A DNA stretch of 64,000 bases from Peribacillus loiseleuriae. Its GTDB lineage: Bacteria; Bacillota; Bacilli; Bacillales; DSM-1321. Below, one piece after another: positions 35,442 through 43,871 of this stretch; the stretch's first letter is position 1, and each line of letters opens with the position of its first letter. The position numbers and the translations under genes were made by a program. The stretch covers positions 2,367,357 to 2,431,356 of the forward strand of contig NZ_LFZW01000001.1 in NCBI RefSeq assembly GCF_001183985.1, written 5' to 3'. Under the pieces are notes generated by a model. The model saw only the letters and a program-made list of their open reading frames with translations, made no database searches and had not been told where the DNA came from.

Positions 35442-36209
35442 TTAGTTTCTCATTCTTACTGCATAAGGATAAATTGGATCCTTTAATTGAAATTCATACG
35501 TAAGACCATCGACAATTCCAACTACTTTTTCGCTATCGTAAAGATCAAGCATAAATCCAGCCATTTCTTTAGCTGTATGGTATTTCGGAAGAAGCCCTTC
35601 GAATTTCACATTTTCCTCCAAGTCATTCGATACTTTTGCAAATTCAGTTTCAGTTGCAGCAGGAGCTAATACTTTTGCTTGCATGCTTGCACCTTGTTCT
35701 TTTAATTCATGTGCAAGGCCTTCAGTAAAGGCACTTACATAGAATTTAGAAGCACAATATGTGATTGCATTTCCAATAATCGTGTAACCTCCACCTGATG
35801 AAACGTTAATTAATTGAGTTCCTTCAACAGTTGAATAATCACGCACATAAAGAGAAGTTAAAATAGTTAAAGCTTCAATATTTAAATTTAGCATAGTCTC
35901 AATTTTAGTTAAATTTTGTTCTCCAACTGATGCGAAATTACCAAACCCTGCATTATTAATCCAAGTTTCAATTTCGTATTCCTTTAAAACTTCAAATAAT
36001 GTATACGCATTCTTCGTATTAGATAAATCAATTGTTTTTATAATGATATCTAATTCAGCATTTACTTTCGCAATTTCTGATTTTAGTTTTTCGAGCTCCT
36101 CAGTTCTACGTGCCACAATGACTAAATTTTTTCCACGAGCAGCAAAAGCAAGGGCTGTTTCATAACCAATCCCAGAACTTGCACCTGTAATAACTGTATA
36201 TTTCTTCAT
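35442..36209 (-). CDS. Short-chain dehydrogenase/reductase
   Basis: 255 residues. ATG 36209 follows AGGAGGAAATGA; upstream in-frame codons to 36329 lack a site. Rossmann motif TGASSGIG at the N-terminus, NNAG in TWINNAGFG, catalytic Ser in NVSSGGGY and YxxxK in YCASK. The ending and length fit classical SDRs using NAD(P)H. Divergent from a MerR regulator with a perfect operator between them. The substrate is unknown. Confidence 0.92.
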   Translation of the reverse strand: MKKYTVITGASSGIGYETALAFAARGKNLVIVARRTEELEKLKSEIAKVNAELDIIIKTIDLSNTKNAYTLFEVLKEYEIETWINNAGFGNFASVGEQNLTKIETMLNLNIEALTILTSLYVRDYSTVEGTQLINVSSGGGYTIIGNAITYCASKFYVSAFTEGLAHELKEQGASMQAKVLAPAATETEFAKVSNDLEENVKFEGLLPKYHTAKEMAGFMLDLYDSEKVVGIVDGLTYEFQLKDPIYPYAVRMRN

Positions 36210-36283
36210 TTCATTTCCTCCTACTATTATGTTTATACTAATAAAAATTGATTCTTTATGATGATACGAATTTATTATATGGG

Positions 36284-36299
36284 TTAGAGTAAACTCTAA
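36284..36299. promoter_or_regulatory. MerR-type operator
   Basis: TTAGAGT-AA-ACTCTAA, a perfect 7-bp dyad between the SDR and MerR genes, typical of MerR-family sites lying between promoter elements. Confidence 0.7.
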
Positions 36300-36350
36300 G
36301 TCAAATCTATTTTTACACTTGATTAGCATTGGTTAAGTATGGAGGTTTTT

Positions 36351-36731
36351 ATGTATACAATTGGCGAAGTGGCACAACTTCTAGGAGTCAGCACACATAC
36401 ATTACGTTACTATGAAAAAGAGAAAATCATTCTTCCGGATCGAAATGAGCATGGAGATAGAATATATTCTGAATCACATCTTCAATGGCTAAAATTTGAT
36501 TTAAAGTTAAAAGAGACGCAAATGCCGATCACCAAAATAAAAGAATATGCCTACTTGTATACTGAAGGAGAACATACAGCAATAAATCGATTAAAACTGT
36601 TAGAAGATCATAAAAGTTCGATTGAAAACCAGTTAAAGACACTGGAAGAAACACATAAAATGTTAGAACATAAAATTACATCATATAAAGAAATGATTCT
36701 GAAAAGAGATGAAGGAGTTACAAAAGCATAA
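36351..36731 (+). CDS. MerR-family transcriptional regulator
   Basis: 126 residues from ATG 36351 behind TATGGAGG. N-terminal winged helix (YTIGEVAQLLGVSTHTLRYY) and long dimerisation coiled coil (IENQLKTLEETHKMLEHKI). It lacks metal-binding Cys residues, so it is an AdhR/YhdM-like organic-effector type. Divergent from the SDR gene it probably activates. Confidence 0.92.
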   Translation: MYTIGEVAQLLGVSTHTLRYYEKEKIILPDRNEHGDRIYSESHLQWLKFDLKLKETQMPITKIKEYAYLYTEGEHTAINRLKLLEDHKSSIENQLKTLEETHKMLEHKITSYKEMILKRDEGVTKA

Positions 36732-36844
36732 TATTATCTGAAAATGAAAGTGTTAAATAACGTAAACTCATAAAATCAAAAGAACCGCCATATTAGATAC
36801 GTCTAATATGTTTGGTCGTAGCAGCAGGATTATGCGGATATACA

Positions 36845-36895
36845 ACGTTAAGGCCAAAAACCTTGTATCAATAGGGTTTACTCTATTGATACTGT
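36845..36895. terminator. Inverted repeat
   Basis: TATCAATAG pairs with CTATTGATA around GGTTTA; downstream is a family D-like CTTAAACTAAAGGGC. Confidence 0.45.
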
Positions 36896-36957
36896 GAAGT
36901 GATACACTTAAACTAAAGGGCAGAAGAGTTAAAGAAAGAATATTAGGAGGGATTTTT

Positions 36958-37218
36958 ATTCAAACAATAATAACTAGAATATTACTTGTGGTGATTGTAT
37001 TAGTTGTAGTTTTATTTATGGTAGATAAACCTTTTTTAGGAGGTATTCCTTTAATTAGTTTAGCGTTAGTGAATAACTACATTAGTAAATTAGAAAAGAA
37101 AGCAGAAGTTGATATTAAATTACAAAGAACAGGCATGATTTGTTTTTTTGCGACTGGAATTATAGGATTAGTGCTAATACTTTCGTTTCCAGATTTTTTT
37201 CAAACGGGTCGTTTCTAG
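36958..37218 (+). CDS. Small membrane protein with apparent ATT start
   Basis: 86 residues if initiated at ATT 36958, which sits 5-7 nt after AGGAGGG. The next standard in-frame start, GTG 36988, has no ribosome site. Hydrophobic helices (ILLVVIVLVVVLFMV, IPLISLALVNNYI and MICFFATGIIGLVLILSF) flank a charged loop (KLEKKAEVDIKLQRTG). Function unknown. Confidence 0.55.
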   Translation: MQTIITRILLVVIVLVVVLFMVDKPFLGGIPLISLALVNNYISKLEKKAEVDIKLQRTGMICFFATGIIGLVLILSFPDFFQTGRF

Positions 37219-37529
37219 ATCAACAGGAATCGACTTTTTAATGTTGAAATTAGTTTAACGTTGTAAAGCTGCATTTTCCTGACTCTATCCCTTCTTGAAA
37301 TAAAATAAGAGGTGTTGGTTTGAAATAAAGTTCGATTAAAATTTAGTTTAAAACATTGATTTCATCATAAAAGATTCTCCTATATTTTGAACAAAGATTG
37401 ATCAGAATGTAGGGGATTATTTTTCTCTGCACGAACATTTTATAAAAAAGATTGATAATTTCGGTAGGCGAATCGTTAAAGAAAGCCCTCAATTGCGAAT
37501 TTAAAAATAGTTCTTCTTAATATCGTTTA
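37219..37529. other. Intergenic, nothing recognised
   Basis: AT-rich spacer with scattered GATTGAT motifs; no ORF with signals. Confidence 0.4.
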
Positions 37530-37772
37530 TTATAAAAAATACAATTTCTTTAATTTTTCAACTTCAAAATCATCTGATAAATCAATAAAATAATCTGCTT
37601 GCCATGATTGAGTCCTAGTAGCATTTGTATTCAATTCAGTTACCCAACTCGGATAAACTCTAAGTGCCATATTCCCTTTTTGCTTGGGACTTTTCAAGAT
37701 TCCATATTTAAGAAGCACTTTTTTAGGAAAAATAAATTGCCCCCGCCTTACCTGAAATATAGTAACAGCCAA
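37530..37772 (-). pseudogene. MepB-family protein, C-terminal fragment
   Basis: The 80-codon frame contains RGQFIFPKKVLLKYGILKSP and KGNMALRVYPSWVTE, the conserved centre and end of MepB-type proteins (about 150-170 residues). The N-terminal half is missing, and no ribosome site precedes the first ATG. Confidence 0.65.
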
Positions 37773-37820
37773 GCATACATTTACAAATAGTCAAATATCT
37801 ACCTCTTATTGAATTAAAGA

Positions 37821-37852
37821 AGGACGGCCTATGACGGCCGTCCTTTTTGTTA
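37821..37852. terminator. Terminator
   Basis: AGGACGGCC pairs with GGCCGTCCT and is followed by TTTTTG on the + strand. Confidence 0.8.
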
Positions 37853-37860
37853 CTTATTTA

Positions 37861-37995
37861 TTAGCAGAAGCCCCCGTAACCATAGCCACCGCCACAACTA
37901 CATCCAATAATGATTAAGAGGATAAACAATACAATTAACAAGGCAAAGCCGCCACCAAATCCACGACCGCCATCTACACAACCTGACCTATACAA
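37861..37995 (-). CDS. YjcZ-family small sporulation-type membrane protein
   Basis: 44 residues, Gly- and Cys-rich. Probable TTG start at 37995 behind AAAGGAGATG. N-terminus MYRSGCVDGGRGFGGG, one membrane helix (FALLIVLFILLIIIG) and a C-terminal CSCGGGYGYGGFC. This pattern is characteristic of YjcZ-type proteins found in spore-forming bacilli. The gene is too short for routine ORF calls. A terminator follows at 37821. Confidence 0.78.
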   Translation of the reverse strand: MYRSGCVDGGRGFGGGFALLIVLFILLIIIGCSCGGGYGYGGFC

Positions 37996-38446
37996 ACATC
38001 TCCTTTTGTATGAAAGGAGGCACTTACTACTTGCATGGGCTACTTAATAGTATGTTGAAAATAATGAAATGTCACAAATATACGCATGTCTATGTGATGC
38101 AGGACTTTTTATTTAATAGGTAATCACCTATTTTGAGTGAAAATAAGCTCATTCACTAAATTAGGGCGTAACATGGAAATGAGCATACGTTTTTCTCAAT
38201 AGAATGAAACGCAAGAAATATTGCCTCTTCTAAAAGACAATCAAGATCTCCTATTTGGAGGCCTTGGTTGTCTTTTATAGTTATCATTGTGCATGATGCT
38301 ATGGGTGCTTTAGGTTCGGATGCGCACAAAGCAGCCGTTGAAAGTACTGTGCAGTAAAGGTGGAAATTTGAGATATAAGAACAAATGTTTTATAATGTAT
38401 CTCCAGCAATAAATAATCCATCGAATGGATTTTGGAGGAATTATAT
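37996..38446. other. Intergenic with duplicated gene tail
   Basis: 38240-38357 is homologous to 5574-5697 (frame FIVIIVHDAMGALGSDAHKA). The remainder has no gene. Confidence 0.5.
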
Positions 38447-38950
38447 ATGTATGTAACGATTTCAGACTTTATTAAAGAATGGAATAGGGAAGCTATGCTA
38501 ACTCAAAACGTTTTGAATGGTTTGACAGATGAATCTTTAAAACAACAAGTTTATCCAGAAGGTCGGACTTTGGGAAGAATTGCGTGGCATTTAACAGCAA
38601 GTATTCCAGATTATTTAGCTCATTTCGAGCTGAATATTGATGGAGTAGAAAATACAGAAAGTGTCCCAAATTTAGCAAAGGAAATTACTGAAACCTTTAA
38701 AGAGGTAAGTTCTCACGCAGCCCAAATCATTGAACAACAATGGACGGACAAATCTTTAGAACAAACACAAGAAGCATTTGGAAGACAGGAATCAAATGCT
38801 CAAATATTAATGGGACTAATCAAGCATATTGTTCATCATCGTGGTCAAATTACCGTTCTGATGCGTCAAGCAGGATTGAAACCGTTTGGGGTTTATGGAC
38901 CACCAAAAGAAGATTGGATTCATTTAGGTGTGGAAAATCCACCACTATAA
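38447..38950 (+). CDS. DinB-family protein
   Basis: 167 residues from ATG 38447 behind TTGGAGG. Four-helix bundle with the metal-binding His set: His in GRIAWHLTAS (about residue 51) and the pair in HIVHHRGQITVLMRQAG. DinB-like proteins include thiol transferases and damage-induced proteins; the specific reaction is unknown. A terminator follows at 38992. Confidence 0.9.
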   Translation: MYVTISDFIKEWNREAMLTQNVLNGLTDESLKQQVYPEGRTLGRIAWHLTASIPDYLAHFELNIDGVENTESVPNLAKEITETFKEVSSHAAQIIEQQWTDKSLEQTQEAFGRQESNAQILMGLIKHIVHHRGQITVLMRQAGLKPFGVYGPPKEDWIHLGVENPPL

Positions 38951-38991
38951 TAATATTGTGCTAACGTCGTGCGTTAATTGAAAAAGCAGCT

Positions 38992-39022
38992 AAAAGGATC
39001 TTTAAATTAAAGATCCTTTTTC
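38992..39022 (+). terminator. Terminator
   Basis: AAAAGGATCTTTAA pairs with TTAAAGATCCTTTT. Same upstream context (AGCAGCT) as 27738. Confidence 0.85.
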
Positions 39023-39329
39023 AGTACCGATAACATATAATTTTGCTTCAATGTAAAATAACAGGAAAAATATATTCGAGGTGAAGAAAATGTCTTTTGG
39101 GATTACCCTCCAACTTTAGGGTATATAAGGAATGTGAAAAGACATTCTTAAACTATGGTGCAGAAAACTAAAAAAAGAGTTTTAAAATATAGGGGTTTAT
39201 TCATTAAAGAAGTCAATTTAATTCATAGTAATCTTTATTTTCAGTAAATTAAGCGTTGACAACTTAAGTTTCTCGATATATCATCATATTTAATTAAATA
39301 ATAACAAGCAAAGATTGGAACTAGTAAAA

Positions 39330-39575
39330 GGATTTATAAATTTGTCAGAGAGCCGATGGTTGGTGAGAATCGGTAATTATAGCCATTGAACTCATCCAAG
39401 AGCTACTCCCTGAACATAAACAGTAGGGGATGTCGGTTTTCTACCGTTATGAAGATAGGTGGTGATTGCCACCGAAAATGAGTGGGTTAATTTTATTACG
39501 ATTAATCAATTAGAGTGGTACCGCGAGCAATGCCTCGTCTCTATAAAAATATAGAGACGGGGCTTTTTTATTTTA
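39330..39575 (+). promoter_or_regulatory. T-box riboswitch leader, leucine type
   Basis: Canonical features are visible. A stem I region begins at about 39343 with GGTGAGAATCGG. A specifier-type loop GAACTCATCC places Leu codon CTC at 39391-39393. The T-box AGAGTGGTACCGCG lies at 39513-39526. A terminator follows (GCCTCGTCTCTATA / TATAGAGACGGGGC plus T6, 39532-39570). Uncharged tRNA-Leu would favour the antiterminator and allow leuA expression. Confidence 0.92.
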
Positions 39576-39615
39576 AAATAATCTAATAATTATAAATGAA
39601 AAGGTGGGAATCAGG

Positions 39616-41319
39616 ATGAAAAATGTCGATAAATATGCTAGAGGTTACTTTATGCCCCCAGTGCAAAGCTTGAAATGGGCAGAGAAGGAGTATATTACAG
39701 AAGCTCCTAACTGGTGTAGTGTGGATCTTCGCGATGGAAATCAGGCGTTGGTCGTTCCGATGAGTCTAGAGGAAAAGCTAGAATACTTTCAGTTGCTTTT
39801 ACAAGTAGGTTTCAAGGAAATCGAAGTAGGTTTTCCTGCGGCTTCGGAAACCGAATTTGCTTTTTTACGTACATTAATTGAGGGAAATCTAATTCCGGAT
39901 GATGTAACCATTCAAGTTTTAACACAGTCAAGAGAACATATTATCCAAAAAACTTTTGAGGCGTTACGGGGTGCGAATAAAGCAGTGGTGCATTTGTACA
40001 ATTCCACATCTTTGGCACAGCGTGAGCAAGTATTTAGAAAATCAAAGGAAGAAATTATTGATATTGCTGTAACTGGAGCAAAAATGCTTAAGAAATATGC
40101 TACTGAAACTGAAGGGAATTTCCAATTTCAATATTCTCCAGAAAGTTTCACGGGTACAGAAATGGAGTTTGCACTTGAAATTTGCAACAAGGTACTTGAT
40201 ATTTGGCAGCCGACAGCTGATAACAAGGTCATTATCAACCTGCCAGATACTGTACAAATGTCTATGCCTCACGTTTACGCAAGTCAAATTGAGTATATGA
40301 GTGATCATCTGAGCTACCGAGATCATGTCATCCTATCTCTTCATCCACACAATGACAGAGGAACTGGGGTTGCAGCTGCCGAGCTAGGAATACTTGCCGG
40401 GGCGCAAAGGGTCGAAGGAACATTGTTCGGAAATGGAGAAAGAACAGGGAATGTGGACATCGTCTCGCTTGCATTAAACATGTTTTCACATGGTGAGGAT
40501 CCAAAGCTGAATTTTGAAAATATCCCTGCCATTATTTCCAAATATGAAAAATTAACAAGAATGAAGGTTCACGAAAGACACCCATACGGCGGTGAACTTG
40601 TCTTTACAGCATTTTCAGGTTCCCATCAAGATGCCATTGCCAAAGGGATGAAATGGCGCGATGAAGAAGAACGTCAGTATTGGACTGTACCTTATCTAAC
40701 AATTGATCCGTTGGATATAGGCAGAGAATACGAGGGAGATATCATCCGAATTAACAGTCAATCTGGTAAGGGAGGGATCGGTTATATCCTTCAGCAAAGT
40801 TATGGAATCGATCTACCTGCCGAAATGCGTGAGAGCTTCGGATATAGTGTGAAAAATGTTTCAGATCGTAAACACAAGGAACTTATGCCGAATGAAATCT
40901 ATGACATTTTCATCAATGAATATGTGAATGTTAACACTCCCACCGAATTTATCCGTTACAAATACACTCAAAATGGTCATTACGAAACGATTGTATCGGT
41001 CCGGATGAATAATGAAGAACGTGATTTTACCGGTGTGGGAAATGGTAGACTAGATGCGATTAGCAACGCTCTTCAAACACAACTGGGCCTCGACTATACA
41101 GATTTGGTCTATAAGCAGCATGCGCTAGAAATAGGCTCAGGATCAAATGCTGTATCTTATGTAGGAGTTACCGTGAAGAATGGTGCAGTATATTGGGGCT
41201 GCGGAATTGACACCGATATTATGACTTCCTCAGTAAAAGCTTTGTTTAGTGCCGTTAACAATATGGTATCCAGCTTACAACATCCTGTTGAAAGGGAGCT
41301 TATCCATTCAAAAAAATAA
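39616..41319 (+). CDS. leuA: 2-isopropylmalate synthase
   Basis: 567 residues; ATG 39616 with AAAGGTGGG 7 nt upstream (in-frame GTG 39604 is too close to that site). First committed step of leucine synthesis: condensation of 2-ketoisovalerate with acetyl-CoA. DRE-type barrel motifs: VDLRDGNQAL near the start and SLHPHNDRGTGVAAAELG (metal His pair). The C-terminal LeuA dimer/allosteric domain includes GVGNGRLDAISNAL. Length and sequence fit the long, fungal-like class. It is controlled by the Leu T-box and stands alone: no leuBCD follows. Confidence 0.95.
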   Translation: MKNVDKYARGYFMPPVQSLKWAEKEYITEAPNWCSVDLRDGNQALVVPMSLEEKLEYFQLLLQVGFKEIEVGFPAASETEFAFLRTLIEGNLIPDDVTIQVLTQSREHIIQKTFEALRGANKAVVHLYNSTSLAQREQVFRKSKEEIIDIAVTGAKMLKKYATETEGNFQFQYSPESFTGTEMEFALEICNKVLDIWQPTADNKVIINLPDTVQMSMPHVYASQIEYMSDHLSYRDHVILSLHPHNDRGTGVAAAELGILAGAQRVEGTLFGNGERTGNVDIVSLALNMFSHGEDPKLNFENIPAIISKYEKLTRMKVHERHPYGGELVFTAFSGSHQDAIAKGMKWRDEEERQYWTVPYLTIDPLDIGREYEGDIIRINSQSGKGGIGYILQQSYGIDLPAEMRESFGYSVKNVSDRKHKELMPNEIYDIFINEYVNVNTPTEFIRYKYTQNGHYETIVSVRMNNEERDFTGVGNGRLDAISNALQTQLGLDYTDLVYKQHALEIGSGSNAVSYVGVTVKNGAVYWGCGIDTDIMTSSVKALFSAVNNMVSSLQHPVERELIHSKK

Positions 41320-41572
41320 AATAACTAAGCCGATGAATAACTACATTCTAGGTAGTAGAATTGTCGGTTTAATTATTGAAAGGTTAGTTCTTGGTCAAGA
41401 AACCAAGAGGGGAATTTGCAGTTTTACAATTCCCTTATTAAGCAATACCAGCTAATAGAAGCTTTTTGTTTATTCCAGAAAAGGGCGCATTTAGTGTAAC
41501 AAATAGTAAAGAACATTTTTATTATGAAAGGCGATCAGTTTTTTACAAATGTTACAACTAGGAAAGGACTTT
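41320..41572. other. Intergenic after leuA
   Basis: No gene; weak inverted repeat near 41329-41371 (AAGCCGA/TCGGTTT). Confidence 0.4.
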
Positions 41573-41701
41573 CTTTTTATTTTTAGTTACAAGTTATTGA
41601 TTTTATAGGATTTTTATATACCTTCATTAAAGAACTTATTTTTCATACAACAATTATTGTGTTCTATAAAAAATGTTCGTAACTTGAAAAGAAAGTCCTT
41701 T
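41573..41701. repeat. MITE-like element with 15-bp terminal inverted repeats
   Basis: AAAGGACTTTCTTTT (41573-41587) and AAAAGAAAGTCCTTT (41687-41701) are perfect complements enclosing 129 bp of AT-rich, partly self-complementary, non-coding sequence. No clear target duplication. Confidence 0.6.
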
Positions 41702-41740
41702 ACAAGATAAAAAAGCTGTTTACTAATGAAGCAAATTTTA

Positions 41741-41772
41741 CCTCTAATGCTCTTTGGGATTAGAGGTTTTTA
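41741..41772 (+). terminator. Terminator
   Basis: CCTCTAAT pairs with ATTAGAGG, followed by TTTTTAT. Confidence 0.8.
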
Positions 41773-41820
41773 TCTTGTTCAAATAACTTCTCCATATTCA
41801 ATTAAAGGGCCCTATTGTTG

Positions 41821-42719
41821 GTGCGAAATGTTCCTGGCTCAAATGAAATGTGGTTTACACAATTTTGGTAAAGGTCAGGCAGTTTTAGATATCTAAAACT
41901 GAAGGGGTATGTAGAGAAGTCGAATGAGGAGGTAACGTTCTGAAAGCTCCCCCTGTGTCGAATAGCACGCTGTTTAGTAAGAAAAAGCGTGTTATAAGCT
42001 CGGCTAATAGGCGCGAGAATTTATCGTAACAGTCCGGCTGACGAAACCCTACTCGATGGGGTGGTGTAAATCATGGTGCTTGGGTTGAACAGATATGGTG
42101 AGAATACAATGTAAATACAATAAGATATTGTATTGCTGACGAACTTCTGAATGTACGGGTCTAGACGCGTGTTATATAGAAATGTATTTACTACTACATG
42201 TAGGGTTAGCTGTGGATGAGTAAGAATGATGAATATAAAAATCCATCTTGTGTTACAGGCACATGCAAGGCTAACAGGCTCATAGGAAGCACCTAAGATT
42301 GTTCCATAATAGACATAATTCAACGTTGTAAGCTGATAACGTGGAGAGCTTACTCTCGGCGAAGCGTTGAAAAGGAAAATAGTCGTGAGAATAGCGACTG
42401 TATAACTTTTCTTCATATCAGTGAAAGTGGTGGCACAATACCGTTGAAGCGTGTAATGAACGTGGAGGGATAGCCACTAGACTAATGAAGGATCATTTAA
42501 TCATGTAAGGCAAGTCTTTATCGGTTAATAAGGTTCTCGTAAGACTAAAAGAGGTTCACCTCCTACGGGAGGCACCGACTTATTGAAACGGAAGAATTGA
42601 GACACATAAAGTATTGATGATTAAATTGAATTGGATTAGTTGGAGCGCCGTATGAGGTGAAAGCCTCACGTACGGTGTGAACAGGGAGCGATAACTTCAA
42701 ACCCTTACCCTATCTGTAT
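41821..42719 (+). mobile_element. ORF-less group II intron
   Basis: Begins with GTGCG at 41821, inside a family D repeat. Domain V is clear at 42643-42679: GAGCGCCGTATGAGG pairs with the complementary CCTCACGTACGGTG around GAAAG. Domain VI follows (ACAGGG...CCCTAT), ending near 42719. The roughly 0.9 kb between holds structured RNA and no reverse transcriptase frame, so splicing or mobility would need a protein supplied in trans. The 3' end is approximate. Confidence 0.82.
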
Positions 42720-43167
42720 AATAAGAAACTTATTTTTTAGTGTAGTGAAGAATCTTACATCAAAAGTGGGTGTCATAAGTGCCAGCTCATACCGATAAAC
42801 TTCTACCCACTGCCAGCCCACGCATCGCCCATACCGCACCACTACTAGCATAAAGATAGTAAGCATAGCAAGATAGGTCGCACCGCACACTGCCACCAGT
42901 GACCGCATGACATGATGCAAGGTAATCAATGAACGAATGGAATTTTGTTTTTGGTAATAGGTTTTGAGACCCTCCTTTAACAAGTTTTTAGCGCTATTTT
43001 AAAAGTATTCAAACACAGTCCCTAAACGTGGACTGTTTAGAGAAAAAAACTCTAAAAAGCAATTATTATTCGGTATAGTACATTTCATCTTGTTTGGAGA
43101 ATAAATAAATGATATTATTTAGTTAAATAAATTTTACCGTGTAAATTTATAATACGGAGTTGATTTT
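42720..43167. other. Region with a doubtful minus-strand frame
   Basis: A frame on the minus strand (42983 to 42705) contains LVAVCGATYLAMLTIFMLVV and a start overlapping AAAGGAGGG, but it ends inside the intron 3' part. It is not accepted as a gene. A promoter for the ArsR gene probably lies at its right end. Confidence 0.3.
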
Positions 43168-43794
43168 ATGAAACCAATGTTAACCTTAACAGAGCACAGT
43201 CAATTAAAAGCACTTAGTGATCCGTTACGGGCAGAGATGATGATGCGTTTGTTAGAAAAACCATATACAGGTCAACAGTTATCTGAGTACTTTAATTTAT
43301 CCCGGGCAAAAATTCACTATCATCTTAAAGAACTAGAAAAAAATCAGCTCATTTCAATTGTAAAGAAAGAAGAGAAGAATGGTATCATCCAGAAGTTTTA
43401 TCAATCTGTTGCCAGAGGTTTTACTCCTTCTGCGGAATTACTTCCACACCTAGCAGATATTAGTGAAACTTCCAGGCAACTGCTTCTGCAAATGGCTGAA
43501 AGAACCAAAAGTGTTATTCTTTCAGCACCCGAGAACGCTTTTAAATTGAATAAAGCTAGCGAGAACCCTTCTGAATGGGGTTATGTAGGATCCATGTGGC
43601 AATTTTCCGCAAAAGAAGAACACTTCAAAGATTGGATAAAAAAGTACTTCGCCCTAATGAAAGAATTTAGCGAGATAACAAAGGAAGACCATCCAAGTCA
43701 CCCTGATAGCAAAATCTATTATATTTCCACAATGGCTTTCCAAATTGACGAGCCTGTAATGGATGATATGAAAAGTAATAAAGAAGAGGAGTAA
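43168..43794 (+). CDS. ArsR-type winged-helix regulator
   Basis: 208 residues; ATG follows ACGGAGTTG. N-terminal winged helix (LKALSDPLRAEMMMRLLEKP and FNLSRAKIHYHLKELE) with an extended C-terminal effector region of about 120 residues. No metal-binding Cys motif is seen, so it probably senses something else. Followed after 77 bp by an MFS exporter, its likely target. Confidence 0.88.
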   Translation: MKPMLTLTEHSQLKALSDPLRAEMMMRLLEKPYTGQQLSEYFNLSRAKIHYHLKELEKNQLISIVKKEEKNGIIQKFYQSVARGFTPSAELLPHLADISETSRQLLLQMAERTKSVILSAPENAFKLNKASENPSEWGYVGSMWQFSAKEEHFKDWIKKYFALMKEFSEITKEDHPSHPDSKIYYISTMAFQIDEPVMDDMKSNKEEE

Positions 43795-43871
43795 CAGTAC
43801 TCCTTTTTCTTTTTATACATATGTTAAAAAAAATTAACCGTTTCAACTAAATTTAACTATGGGGGTAAATA

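Noticed and set aside
39330-39575. Interpretation of the leuA leader as a plain attenuator peptide
   Set aside because: The T-box sequence, specifier loop and terminator arrangement are all present, and no Leu-rich leader peptide is found.
42021-42416. 131-codon minus-strand ORF within the group II intron
   Set aside because: Falls on structured intron RNA sequence; no ribosome site.
42705-42983. 92-codon minus-strand frame with a hydrophobic stretch
   Set aside because: Its start overlaps its own ribosome-like site and its end lies in the intron 3' end; no recognisable family.
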